The notes below the pieces were generated by a model. The model did no database searches and was not told the origin of the DNA. It saw only the letters and a list, made by a program, of their open reading frames with translations. Positions 21,338-30,978 of a DNA stretch of 64,000 bases are shown piece after piece. The position numbers and the translations under genes were made by a program. Positions within the stretch are counted from its first letter, which is position 1. Every line of letters begins with the position of its first letter. The stretch is taken from positions 1-64,000 of the forward strand of contig NRSV01000041.1 in the NCBI GenBank assembly GCA_002286855.1. Reading direction: 5' to 3'. This DNA is from Bipolaris cookei. Its lineage: Eukaryota > Ascomycota > Dothideomycetes > Pleosporales > Pleosporaceae.

Positions 21338-22918
21338 TTACAACTCTTCCTGGTCAAAGTCCTCTTGGCTTGCCTCCGAACCAGTCGCCCATCCATTCGC
21401 AATCAGCTTAGCAACATTCTTGCCACTCAAAGCACTAGTTTCCATGGTGCTAATGAAGCTCTCAATGCCACTGGTATACCAAAGCCCATCATCGAGCTCA
21501 ATCTCTTCAAAAGTGACACGCGGGTATTCTCGAGGATACGAATTCCAGATCTTGTGATGGATCCAGCTAACACTTCCGTTGGCTTCGCCATGCTCAGCCT
21601 CCTCGTCCGAGACTTCTGTGCCGAGAATGTGGGAAAGAAAAGTAGCGTTAACGCGGGATGGAGAAAAGATCTTGTAGATGTATTCATGTCGAGCCGGCGA
21701 TGCTCGCTGGTTGACGCCGGTGCCAGTGATGGAGATACTATAGAAATTGGGGGAGCCCGCCCCGTCTACAGCTTGTTCGGATGGGGGTAAGGTGGTGAGG
21801 ATAGTTGTTGGTACGGCCGACTTGACATCCAGATTAAAAGCCGCTTGGCTGAGTTGAAATGGTGTCGCAAACAGTGTCGTATACAACTTCGTGTATGGAA
21901 TATTATCAGGAATGTGCTTTGGCGCGGGGTCGATAACAAGATCCGAATACTGTAGAGGCGACGCGAGAATAACCTCGTCAAAAGAAGCCATTTCAGTTCT
22001 ACTAGTAGTAATCTTGTAGCCCCCGTCGGCCTGTTTTGAGATGTGGCTGACAGATGTGTTGAGATGGACGTTCGCGCCTGAAGTCTTCAGCATGTGAGCG
22101 AAAATCTGCCAGTTCCCACCTTCGATTTGCATGGCTCCATTGGTAGCCATGCATACCATCGTCTCCAAGCCATGAATATATGGGAGATTGGAGGCGTAGT
22201 TGACGCGAGTGCTAGCTTGGATGATGTCTTTTGAGAAGGCCTCTCCAATCCCATTCACCTTAAGGTATTGTTCGCCCGTGACTCCCGTGGCCTCCAACAG
22301 ACCCACACTCTCAACAACAGCACTAAGACTCCTCCACGGGAATACCGGCTCGTCGTACATCGTCAAGAACTTGCCGACGGCACTCTTCATCAGCCTGTTG
22401 GTCCAGTATGGCGCAGCGCCATATTTCCAGAGCATTTTTCCAAGGCTCCACCAACTATCTCCCGAGTGGACGACTATAACAAAGTTCTTGCCGTTCCAAA
22501 CGCCAAGGTCTGGTAGGTCGAGTTGCTCCGCGAATTCCCGGACATTTGTAGAAAGGTTGAAGTCTTCCATGGCCTTGACCATTATATGATTGATTTGTAC
22601 GAAGATGGAACCTCCAAGCTCGATGGAGACAGTCTTGTCATCCCACGGATGGACAGTCGTGGTGCGACCGCCAACGTAACCGTTGCGCTCGAATACGGTA
22701 ATGTTTGTAGGTGTATTCGCCTCGGCAGCATACTGGGCAAGATGGTAGGCAGCGGATGAGCCAGCTGCTCCAGCACCTGTTCGGATTCAGCTCTAGATAG
22801 CTTTCGCTCGAGCACACAGCATACCTATGATGGCAACCTGCTTTGGGCGAGGAGGCGCATTGCTAGTGGTGAGAGCACCTGCGAGCGGCAACAGCGGAGC
22901 AACGCGTAAGAACCGCAT
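21338..22918 (-). CDS. prenylcysteine oxidase / lyase family flavoprotein
   Basis: Exons 22918-22825 and 22776-21338 (48-bp intron) give 510 residues. Residues 1-21 look like a signal peptide. The FAD-binding Rossmann motif GAGAAGSSAAYHLA follows the intron, and the second dinucleotide-binding motif region reads ERNGYVGGRTTTV. The middle contains VNGIGEAFSKDIIQASTRVNY and IHGLETMVCMATNGAMQIEGG, characteristic of prenylcysteine oxidase 1 relatives, which oxidatively release cysteine from farnesyl- or geranylgeranyl-cysteine during turnover of prenylated proteins in the vacuole or lysosome. Cysteine salvage from prenylated proteins or mating pheromone is the likely role by family analogy. The C-terminus (SQEDFDQEEL) is acidic. 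Confidence 0.9.
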
Positions 22919-23600
22919 CGTATTGATCTCGTACTTCGGTAAGAAGTAGAGATGAGGAACCAGCCAAAGATGTTTCTCAGGGAGCTAGAAGAGTAAGGCG
23001 CTTCAAGTATGCCCGCAGATCATTGTAGTATCCAAGTAAGCTGAACTGTCGAGAGCAATGACGAGGCCGGGGGAGCAGGGATCAGCCACTGTCAGCAGCG
23101 ACGATCCCCGTAGCAACTCTATTGTAACACCATTAGGGCATCTTTTGAGATATCTTGGGTGAGGGCTCGTCTGAACTGCTTCGGCCATGTTTATCTCCAT
23201 GCAGCGTGCTGAACACGTATATTGAGACGTGCCAAAGTTGGCACAACAGGGTGCGCGCTTTCACGTGCGCGCTCGGATTCCCTACAGGCGGAGTGGAGTT
23301 AGGCATGGAAAGTTACTACTAACTCCACGCCATTTTGGAGAGCACACAAAGGATAGAGTACCGAATGAATATTGGAGAGCTGATTTAAGAAGAATTCTAA
23401 CAATGAAACAAACCCAAAAATAAACTCCAGTATAAGATATGCCAACAGTAGAATAGCCGTTCAAACACCTGGCGCCGTTAATCCAACCTGTACCTGTGCA
23501 TCGCTCATCATAAATATCGTGAGATGGTCATCACCTAGACAGCAGTCTGCCTCGAGCCTTACACATTTACCGGTCATTACATTATTTCCTCATCCCATCA
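22919..23600. other. intergenic, no gene seen
   Basis: Contains the prenylcysteine oxidase promoter and the 3' flank of the next minus-strand gene. A 65-codon minus frame (23003-23200) has no domain or signal. Confidence 0.55.
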
Positions 23601-24506
23601 TCATATGGCAAACTTGACTGTCCGCCTCGTCTCTACTTTCTTTATGGACATTACCTCGCGCTCGACTGTACCCTCTCTCGATGGCGTGGCTCTAACGCCC
23701 CTGAGGCGTCTTTCGCTACGCCTGGCTCTTGCTTCTCTAGTCTCTCTTAACTTCCATTCGTTCAGTTGTTGTCGTCGCTTTTGCGACCTCGCATAGGCCA
23801 GAGCGGGCGTAGGTTTGAATCCAATACCGTTGATACCGGTGCCGTCATCGTCGGGGTCGGTTGACGGGTCAACAAGGTGCCCGGTGATCTCGCTGTCTTG
23901 CCACGTCAGGGTCGACGGTGGGGGCGTCGGCGACCTCTTTCGGGGATGAGAACGCGATGGAGAGCCATGCTGCGCGTGAAGCTCATGGTCTGCAGATACA
24001 TTTGGTTGTGTGGGGTTGCTTGCAGGCGATGAGGCGAAGATGGTGGGTTGCGCAAAAGAGGCGATATCTGGCAACAAGCGGGGCTGTGATGACTGAGGGG
24101 TCTCTGGTATTACCCTAGAAGACTCGGCCACGGGCGTGCCAGTGCCAATATCAAAAGCATCTCTATTGTTTTTGTTGTGTTTGGTGGGCGTCTCATGAAC
24201 AGACTTAGTGCTCGGTCCGACAATACTGTCGACTCTGGTGGCATCAAGTTTCGGCCTCTTGCGTAGGACATCGTCGGTGGGGGTAAGTGGGGATAGTGGT
24301 ATCGCCGTCAGTGCTGTCAGGGTCATGTCTCGCAGCTGGTCGGCGACGGCATTTCGTGGGCTATCACCGCCAGACGACGGGGCCGAACTGTCTTGTGGAC
24401 GTGATCCCAGTGCTGGACGCAGGGCCAAGGCCGTGTTGAGTAAAGGGATGGGCGCGAGCTGGTCGCGTTTGCGCTTGGGAGATGGGTGCGCCAGTTGTGT
24501 AGGCAT
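23601..24506 (-). CDS. conserved hypothetical protein, probably nuclear
   Basis: A single exon encodes 301 residues. I do not recognise a named family. The N-terminus carries a basic SPKRKR sequence that could be a nuclear localisation signal. Residues to about 200 are disordered and full of SP and TP dipeptides (possible CDK or MAPK sites). The C-terminal third is the ordered-looking part: TWQDSEITGH, a DPDDDGTGINGIGFKPTP motif, then a highly charged, probably coiled or helical stretch (ARSQKRRQQLNEWKLRETRE) ending in more basic residues. The GINGIGFKPTPA block resembles hypothetical proteins found widely in Pezizomycotina. Divergent from the PARG-like gene across 510 bp. Confidence 0.7.
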   Translation of the reverse strand: MPTQLAHPSPKRKRDQLAPIPLLNTALALRPALGSRPQDSSAPSSGGDSPRNAVADQLRDMTLTALTAIPLSPLTPTDDVLRKRPKLDATRVDSIVGPSTKSVHETPTKHNKNNRDAFDIGTGTPVAESSRVIPETPQSSQPRLLPDIASFAQPTIFASSPASNPTQPNVSADHELHAQHGSPSRSHPRKRSPTPPPSTLTWQDSEITGHLVDPSTDPDDDGTGINGIGFKPTPALAYARSQKRRQQLNEWKLRETREARARRSERRLRGVRATPSREGTVEREVMSIKKVETRRTVKFAI

Positions 24507-25016
24507 TTCGCCGGTGGAAGGTGTCCAGAGTTACATGGATACTAGTGGTATTGAGGGTAAAAGTACTCTTTGTCTTGTTGGTGTTGTTATTGCGGTTGTC
24601 GGGCGAAAGAAGGCGAGTCCAATTCCCACATGATCTCGTTGTTGGCTACGCGAATGTGGGGCCTGTGCACGAGCCCTGGTCGTAGGGCTGAGGTAACCCT
24701 GTCCTGCGTCCAACTATCGCGTGACTATCGAATACAGACCAGAGTCCGTTGTCTATTTCCGGCCATGTATCTTTTGGTGTTTGTGCATGTGTATAGATTG
24801 GATGTATCATCTACTTCGTTAATTCCGCCAGCTCATAAATCTCAGCCGTACGCAAACGGACTAGCTTATTTCGCGTCCGCCTCAGCTGTTGCCTGATAGT
24901 CGCCTGCAATCACTTCTAATCACCTCTCTCTGACCTAGAACTCTTTTACTTGTCATTGTGCACGCAACACTTTTGAAGTTTTTACATTGCCCCTTCACCT
25001 TCACACAGTCGCCACT
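24507..25016. other. shared divergent promoter region
   Basis: Lies between the starts of the hypothetical protein gene (minus) and the PARG-like gene (plus). No gene seen. Confidence 0.6.
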
Positions 25017-26075
25017 ATGGTACAACAATCCATCCTCTCATTCTTGACTACATCAAGAGCTTCCCAGCGCTCCCCACGACCACAAAATTCACGCTCAGGT
25101 CACCCTTATCAAGACAATTCCAACTCAGAGTCCCATAAAAAACACCACTCCAAAGGCAAAAAGCACTACAACAGTAAACATCGCGGTCCCAATCACCGGC
25201 GCAACATGGATCTCGCAAAAGTCGCAGACGAAACCAAGACCGTCCTCCCAAACATCCTAGCAGACATTCCCAACTTTGACGCCACCAAATCTTCCCTTAC
25301 CGATCTCGACGACACAGACGCCCTCTCTCCCGCAGATTGTCCCAGTTTCGAGTCAAAAGCGAGAATAAAAGTCCTAGACATGGACTCCTTCGACGCAGCT
25401 CTGCACCTAGATCCCACCTACACCGTACAAAAGCACCTCACTTCCTCACCCCCCAACCCTGTCCTCATCCTCAACCTAGCCTCGGAGCGCTCCCCCGGCG
25501 GCGGCTGGCAAAAAGGCGCCCTAGCCCAAGAAGAATGCCTCTGCTACCGCTCCTCCCTTTCCCTCTCCCTCTCCCGCTCTTTCTACCCTCTTCCCACCCT
25601 ATCCGCAATCTATACCCCGAACGTGCTCCTCATCCGCTTTTCCATGGCAAACGGACATGCCCTCTTTCCCGCTGCACAGCTGCAAGATGCGTCGAGTCTA
25701 CCAGTTGTATCCGTTGTTAGCGCTGCTGCGCTGCGGAAGCCCGCGTTATCGGATGATAAAGCGACGTTCAAGCATCTAGGTGCTAGAGCGGTTACGAAAA
25801 GGAAGATTAGACTTGTACTGCGGATAGCGGCGCGGAATGGACATAGTAGGCTTGTGCTTGGTGCGCTGGGCTGCGGTGTTTTTGCTAATCCGGCTGAAGA
25901 CGTGGCGAAGTGTTTTGCGGAGGTGTTCGATGAGGCCGAGTTCCAGGGTGGGTGGTGGAAAGACGTTGTGTTTGCTGTGTTGGACAATGTTAGCAGTGCG
26001 AGCGGGGAGGGTGGAAAAGATGGGAGGGGGAATTTCGGCATGTTTTATCAAGGGTTGCATGGGAAAGAGGTTTGA
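25017..26075 (+). CDS. microbial-type poly(ADP-ribose) glycohydrolase-like macrodomain protein
   Basis: A single exon from the ATG at 25017 encodes 352 residues; an in-frame TTG 30 bp upstream is not a credible fungal start. The signature of bacterial/fungal-type PARG (GGG then QEE) is exact: P160-GGGWQKGALA-QEE with Glu172 and Glu173 as the catalytic pair. Downstream FANPAEDVAKCF and the ALGCGVFANP segment match the macrodomain phosphate-binding part. The enzyme would hydrolyse ADP-ribose linkages on proteins. The extreme N-terminus reads MVQQSILSFL, close to a PCNA-interacting box (Q-x-x-I-x-x-F-[F/Y/L]), followed by about 65 basic, disordered residues (His/Lys/Ser rich), suggesting a nuclear protein recruited to replication or repair sites; that part is inference. 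Alternatively the family member could act on other ADP-ribosylated targets. Confidence 0.85.
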   Translation: MVQQSILSFLTTSRASQRSPRPQNSRSGHPYQDNSNSESHKKHHSKGKKHYNSKHRGPNHRRNMDLAKVADETKTVLPNILADIPNFDATKSSLTDLDDTDALSPADCPSFESKARIKVLDMDSFDAALHLDPTYTVQKHLTSSPPNPVLILNLASERSPGGGWQKGALAQEECLCYRSSLSLSLSRSFYPLPTLSAIYTPNVLLIRFSMANGHALFPAAQLQDASSLPVVSVVSAAALRKPALSDDKATFKHLGARAVTKRKIRLVLRIAARNGHSRLVLGALGCGVFANPAEDVAKCFAEVFDEAEFQGGWWKDVVFAVLDNVSSASGEGGKDGRGNFGMFYQGLHGKEV

Positions 26076-26401
26076 TAACATGGATATTGATTTTGTTTAG
26101 ATAGGAATATCTAGATCTGGTGGGTTGGGGATAGGGCGATAGGGAAGTCGAGTAAAATACAGCACAAGATAGAGTACTGATATTTAACATTTTCTCTCTA
26201 TGAGATAATATCCTCAATGCATCTATTTCTATTGATATATTTCTGCACGTTCACAGTATTAAGATGTCTCCTGTTTGGTATCTACCATGTAGGTATGTAT
26301 GCAAGAAAACACGACAAACGCAAAAAGGCCGTCTCTTGGACCTAAAAACAAGAAGAGAAGAAAAGGCTAAATAATCACATAGCATAACACTACCCCAATA
26401 T
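26076..26401. other. convergent 3' intergenic region
   Basis: Tail-to-tail spacer between the PARG-like gene and RRP6; AT-rich, presumably 3' UTRs and polyadenylation signals. Confidence 0.6.
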
Positions 26402-28879
26402 TCAAGACTTGAACGTTTTGCTCCGGCCCGCAATCTCCTTTTGCGCCCTCGACAATCCCTTAGGCGCATCCGCCATGCCTGCAAATGCTGTGAACCCTGC
26501 CTTCTTCTTCTTGTCTTTCTTGTCCTTCTTCTTCGCTTTCGGGTCCTCATCTTCGGCATGCAACACCGACTTGGCATTTGCGTAATCGAAAACGGCCTCA
26601 TCACCATTGCGCGCTGCAGCTTGAGCGACTGTTTCTTCCTTTTTCCTCTGTTTCCGTGCAGCTTTCCTCGCCGCCTTTTCCCGGGCTTGTATGGCTTCTG
26701 GGCTTTCTTCAGGTGCGTCCAGCATAATTTCGTCCCGCGTCATTGGATCAAGAGACTGTACAGAAGGTGCTTGCTCTTGATCATCACCTCGCTTTCGTTT
26801 CTTTCCTCCGCCCAAGTGCTTCACAACAAAAGTGTCGGTTCGTTGATCTTCTGCCGGTCTCATCTCCTTTGGTACAAAAGTGTGTTGCGGCTTCTCAGCC
26901 TTTGGTGTAGATGCGGTGGTTCCGTTTGCGTCAGCGAAAACTTGTGCTGTCAGAGGTGGCAGGGGAAGGGCAAGATCGATATCGATTGTAGAGAGATTTT
27001 GTGTTGGCTGCGAGACCTCGCCCTTTTTCCACAGCTTGCCCCAGAACTCTGAGCCTGTAGCCCGAGCAGCGGAGGTATGAATCCCTCGGGTAAGTGACGT
27101 GGTTGGGCCAACTGGGGCTGGAGCCTTCTTTACTGTTTCTACTGCAGTTTCTGATCCAGCTCTTTCTGCTTTTAGCATGTCCTCAATGGTCTGAAGTGTT
27201 GTGTGCAATTCTGGCCCATGTAGACCTTCTTTCTTGGCCTCTACAACCACGCCAACAAGCTCTTCTGCATGGGCTCGGATAATGTGTGAAACGTGTTGTA
27301 TGGCGTTGAAGAGTGCGGCCTTGTCTGCTGGCATTGCGCGGGCTACGGAAAATACGGCGTGGTTTGGCATGATAAATAGCGGACTCTCATCTTCTTTCCT
27401 CCCAAGGTCGTCCCTCCATCTATGCACCGCTCGGAAGACAGCAAACTGCTCAGGAGTGAATTGAACTGGGGTTCGCGAGATAAGCTTATACCAGCCACTG
27501 GATCCAAGTCCTGTTTCGCTGTCGTAAATAGGGTGTTCATAGCGCTGTAACGATGTCTCCTTGGATTTTTCAAGTACATCCTGGACCTTGTTCTTGTCAG
27601 GGTTCGAAAAGTCAGACTTCTCAATCAGTTCATTACGCATGTTGTCGTAGATGTAGAGAAGGAAATGAGTATCTGCGCGTGCGTATTCGAAGAGTTCTGG
27701 ACTGAGCGGTCTTATGCGCCAATCTGCAAGCTGGTACTGTTTCTGGGCTGTGAACTTGACGTGTCTCTCGAGCAAGTAGGCTAGACTGGCGCCAGAGTAG
27801 CCCAGTGCTCGGGCAGCATGGTAGGTGTCGAAGAGGCCAACAATGTAGAGTCCCAGATCGCGCTGCAACCACATAATGTCCATGTAAGCACCGTGTAGAA
27901 CTTTGAGAATGCTGGGATCCGCAAAGACTTCATTCAAGCACGCCAACTTCCGCCGCCAAGGCTTCAGTGTATCCACTATCCAGTCCTTGTCACGAGTGCT
28001 TATCTGCATCAACGAAACCATGCCAATATAGGAGCGATTGTCATGGTGTTCTAGGTCCACGGCGATTTCTTTTGCTATCTTCAGCTCAGAGAGCATGGCA
28101 GCCAGCGCTTCAGGCGTGTCGACTAGGGTTGCAGTTGTGGATTCAAAAGGCTTATATTGCTGCGGCTCAGCGTATTCGTAGACATTTGCTGGGTATTCGT
28201 ACTCTTCGACTTCGGTTTGGTAGGGATGCGGGTATCTGCACGGGATGTTAGCGCATGGAATTGAGATAGCACTTTTACCCTACTGTTCCCGTCCGCGCTT
28301 GTCCCTGAATGTCTTCAGACATTCGTCCAAGGGAATCTTCGCGTGTGGCTTGGATGTGATGAGTGGGCGGAAGCCACCAGTCTCGTCATTGGTCGGCACA
28401 TGCTCAAACTGGAGCTGCGGCTTTGGAATGATCTTCTTGTCGGCAATGTTGGGGCGGGGCTTTACAGCGGCCTGTACACGAGTCAGACAATTGGCCTTGC
28501 TTTGGGCACACATGGCTGGAGATCCTACCTGTTCACCGGCCGGGCTCAACCGCTTGACTACGCCGGTGTACTCATCCAGACTGGTGTCGGCCTTCTCAAG
28601 CAAGCTGTCGATGACATCAACAACCCCCCTCCAATTGACGTCTATGGCTTCGACATCGGGTAGCTTGGGACCTACAGCGTCCGAGCTCGCAGCAGCATTC
28701 TGGAGAAGGCGCTGCGCGAGGTGAAGGAGGCGCGCATTTTGGGCGTCCAACTGGGTGCCAGCCTCGGGGTTCAGCGACCTCTGAAAAGGGATGTCTGCCT
28801 TGCCAATGGCAGCGGCAGACCTGGTGGTTGGTTTGAGCGCGGCCGAGATCTCTGTCTGCAGCGTTTTAAAAGAGTCCAT
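26402..28879 (-). CDS. RRP6: nuclear exosome 3'-5' exoribonuclease Rrp6
   Basis: Exons 28879-28529, 28471-28284 and 28235-26402 give 790 residues. It is the distributive nuclease of the nuclear exosome, trimming rRNA, snoRNA and aberrant transcripts. Domains: PMC2NT (partner-binding, about 1-95), DEDDy exonuclease with D240-L-E242, the HGAYMDIMWLQRD Asp and the YARADTHFLLY Asp/Tyr, then HRDC (about residues 400-480), and a Lys-rich tail with nuclear signals. The frame is open further upstream to a Met at 29113, but the chosen Met opens MDSFKTLQTEISAAL, where the family begins, and the total length matches relatives. The first intron (28528-28472) is 57 bp, in frame and without a stop, so it could be read through; removing it restores the family alignment. 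Confidence 0.92.
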
Positions 28880-29136
28880 GGCGTCTCTCAGTATGCATTC
28901 ATTCTTCTGGACGGTTCTCGATAGCGTAGGCTCTGGGGACGGCTCACTTTGACGTGGCGCGATGGGTTGGCGTGGAAAGGGTGCGCGTGTCGCAAATGGT
29001 TTGACGAAAGAAACCTTCAATGATTTCAGAGTTAGCGCGCTTTGCTTATCGATAGCCAGGCCAGTAGCTGCAACCTTCACTCGGTCCTCCGCATGTTGCT
29101 CCGGCCCATCCATCTCATAAGCACACTACAAAAAAT
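28880..29136. promoter_or_regulatory. compact divergent promoter of RRP6 and MDM35
   Basis: The two genes start 257 bp apart in opposite directions, so one short region must serve both. If RRP6 began at the upstream Met (29113) the two start codons would be only 23 bp apart, which is another reason to prefer the downstream start. Confidence 0.5.
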
Positions 29137-29565
29137 ATGTCTGCCTCATTAGCACCAGAATGTAATCAAGTCAAAGAGTAAGTATTGTATCTTGTCGTGG
29201 TGCTGCATTCATTATGCTGACATTCGATAGGCGCTACGACAACTGCTTCCTAAAGTGGTACAGCGAGAGTACGTCACGCATCTATTGCGACTGGGAACTG
29301 GCCCTAATCAACATATGCACAGAATTTCTACGTGGCACTGCTACAACCGATGACTGCAAACCTATCTTTGAGCAGTATGAAAAATGTCTTTCTGTCCGTA
29401 CAAGTGCCCAAGATGGATTGCACTGCATCTGACATGGTCTATTAGAGAGCACTGAATGAACGAGGCATTGACAAGATGCTCAAAGAAGTGCGCGAAGACA
29501 ACAAAGAAAACGATGCTGAGCATATGAAGCCTGTAAGTGTCGACCTGTTCAAGTCGGAAGTATAA
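29137..29565 (+). CDS. MDM35: Mdm35/TRIAP1-family twin CX9C protein of the mitochondrial intermembrane space
   Basis: Four small exons, 29137-29177, 29231-29268, 29323-29393 and 29446-29565, give 89 residues. Two CX9C motifs are exact (C-NQVKERYDN-C and C-KPIFEQYEK-C), forming the helical hairpin that is oxidised by Mia40 in the intermembrane space. Mdm35 escorts the lipid transfer protein Ups1 and allows phosphatidic acid transport for cardiolipin synthesis. The C-terminal part (ALNERGIDKMLKEVRED) is typical. The third intron uses a weak GTCCGT donor, chosen because it restores the family sequence. The last codons are uncertain: a GTAAGT donor at 29533 and an acceptor at 29582 would replace the final ten residues by two and end at 29591. 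Confidence 0.88.
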
Positions 29566-29591
29566 TCTGATCGAAGCTTCAGAGTCGATGA

Positions 29592-30054
29592 GAATTGGAA
29601 CACAGTAGTCCATAGTGAAAGCATTTTTCCTTTTGCTTTTCAACTACCTCTACACTCCAAAATCTATCATCATGTTCACCAACATCCGGCCAAGGACTTT
29701 GTCCACGAACGTATCCGGAAATTTGATTTTTTTAGACTCGGTGCCAAGGTGCAACGATTTACCGACCGGCCGGACAGTATCAACGCCAGCTTTGCTTCTT
29801 TGTACTATACTGTAGTCTTGGCATACCTATCTCATCTATATCTCTCATGCAACCGAAATATTTAAATGCCGATTTGCTAGATTTACACCTGTACAATGCG
29901 CTAAATCTGCCCATGACAACATGGGTCCTGAAACGCATTTGTTTCGGACCTACTATGCCCTATCCACTTTAACACTCCACTAGTTTATAAAGCTGCTCTT
30001 TTTCGCACCTGTCCTTGATGGTTTACTGTTTGCATACTCGTCCCTCTATCGAAA
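29592..30054. other. intergenic, MAPEG promoter region
   Basis: No gene seen. A TTTATAA at 29994-30000, about 55 bp before the next ATG, may be a TATA element. Confidence 0.5.
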
Positions 30055-30621
30055 ATGGCAACTAAAGTCGGTCTCAGTGTGCCAATGCCGCTCCTTGCTC
30101 CTGTTACTGCCACTTGGGCAGCTCCCTTCGCTGCCTACTACCTTTTCCTTCAACAGCGCATTGTAGCGAAGCGATTTGGCACAAAGACGTAAGCCAAAGC
30201 TGATTAATATATAAATAGTGCTTGTAGACTAATGCTGGTGATAGTGTTTTGGGTGATAAGTCAGGCGCAGCTCAAGGCGCACCGGACCCTCTCTTTGTGG
30301 ACACACGTGCGCAAGCCAACTTTGTCGAAAACGTACCATTCATACTCGGGATTGCACTCCTTGCTGAGCTTAACGGAGCCAACAGGTAATTGTGCCACGC
30401 CGATGCATGATTATGTTGGATCTAACCATAGTGCTAGGACTTACCTCAGCTACGCTCTTGGTGCTCTTTTTGCTCTCCGTGTCGGCCATGTTGAGCTTGG
30501 CTTGAGGATGAACAACGGGAGAGGTCCTGGAAGGCCGCTTGGTTTCGCCGGCACTCAGGTGATATTAGCTGGGCTCGCTGGATATGCAGCGTACTTGGTC
30601 AAGGATTATTGGACCATCTGA
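30055..30621 (+). CDS. MAPEG-family membrane protein (microsomal glutathione S-transferase-like)
   Basis: Exons 30055-30188, 30245-30385 and 30432-30621 give 154 residues. The protein has four hydrophobic helices and the family core DTRAQANFVENVPF followed by ILGIALLAELNGA, matching the MAPEG motif in which Asn/Glu-Asn contribute to glutathione binding. Family members sit in the endoplasmic reticulum or other membranes as trimers and conjugate glutathione to electrophiles or reduce lipid hydroperoxides. Introns are 56 and 46 bp with clear GTAAG/GTAAT donors and TAG acceptors. The actual substrate cannot be judged. Confidence 0.88.
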
Positions 30622-30978
30622 GTGACGAATGCAATGATGTGAGGTTAGCCTCGGTACTTGTAGGCTCCAGAAATATATTTTATCAGTGGTAAAAAAAAAG
30701 TACAAGTAAATCTGTCTTTCGTGAAGATATGCAAATGTGTACATAAGCAGGCGACGAACTCCAAGCCACATGTAAGATGCAAACGCATTACGTAGCTACG
30801 GCGCCAAGGCTGTTCTCTACACGCTGTGGAGCTGCTGCTGTCCCCGTCCCCACCAAATCTCTGTGTACACGATATCAATTCCACTAGATACCGCAGACGC
30901 GTTTGAACATATCTGAGTCTCCAAACCACCCGTCGCTATTGACTCGACGTCTCATTTTTAAACTTGCCCCGCGGCGCA
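30622..30978. other. intergenic between MAPEG and GGA genes
   Basis: No gene seen; 3' flank of MAPEG and promoter of GGA. Confidence 0.55.
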
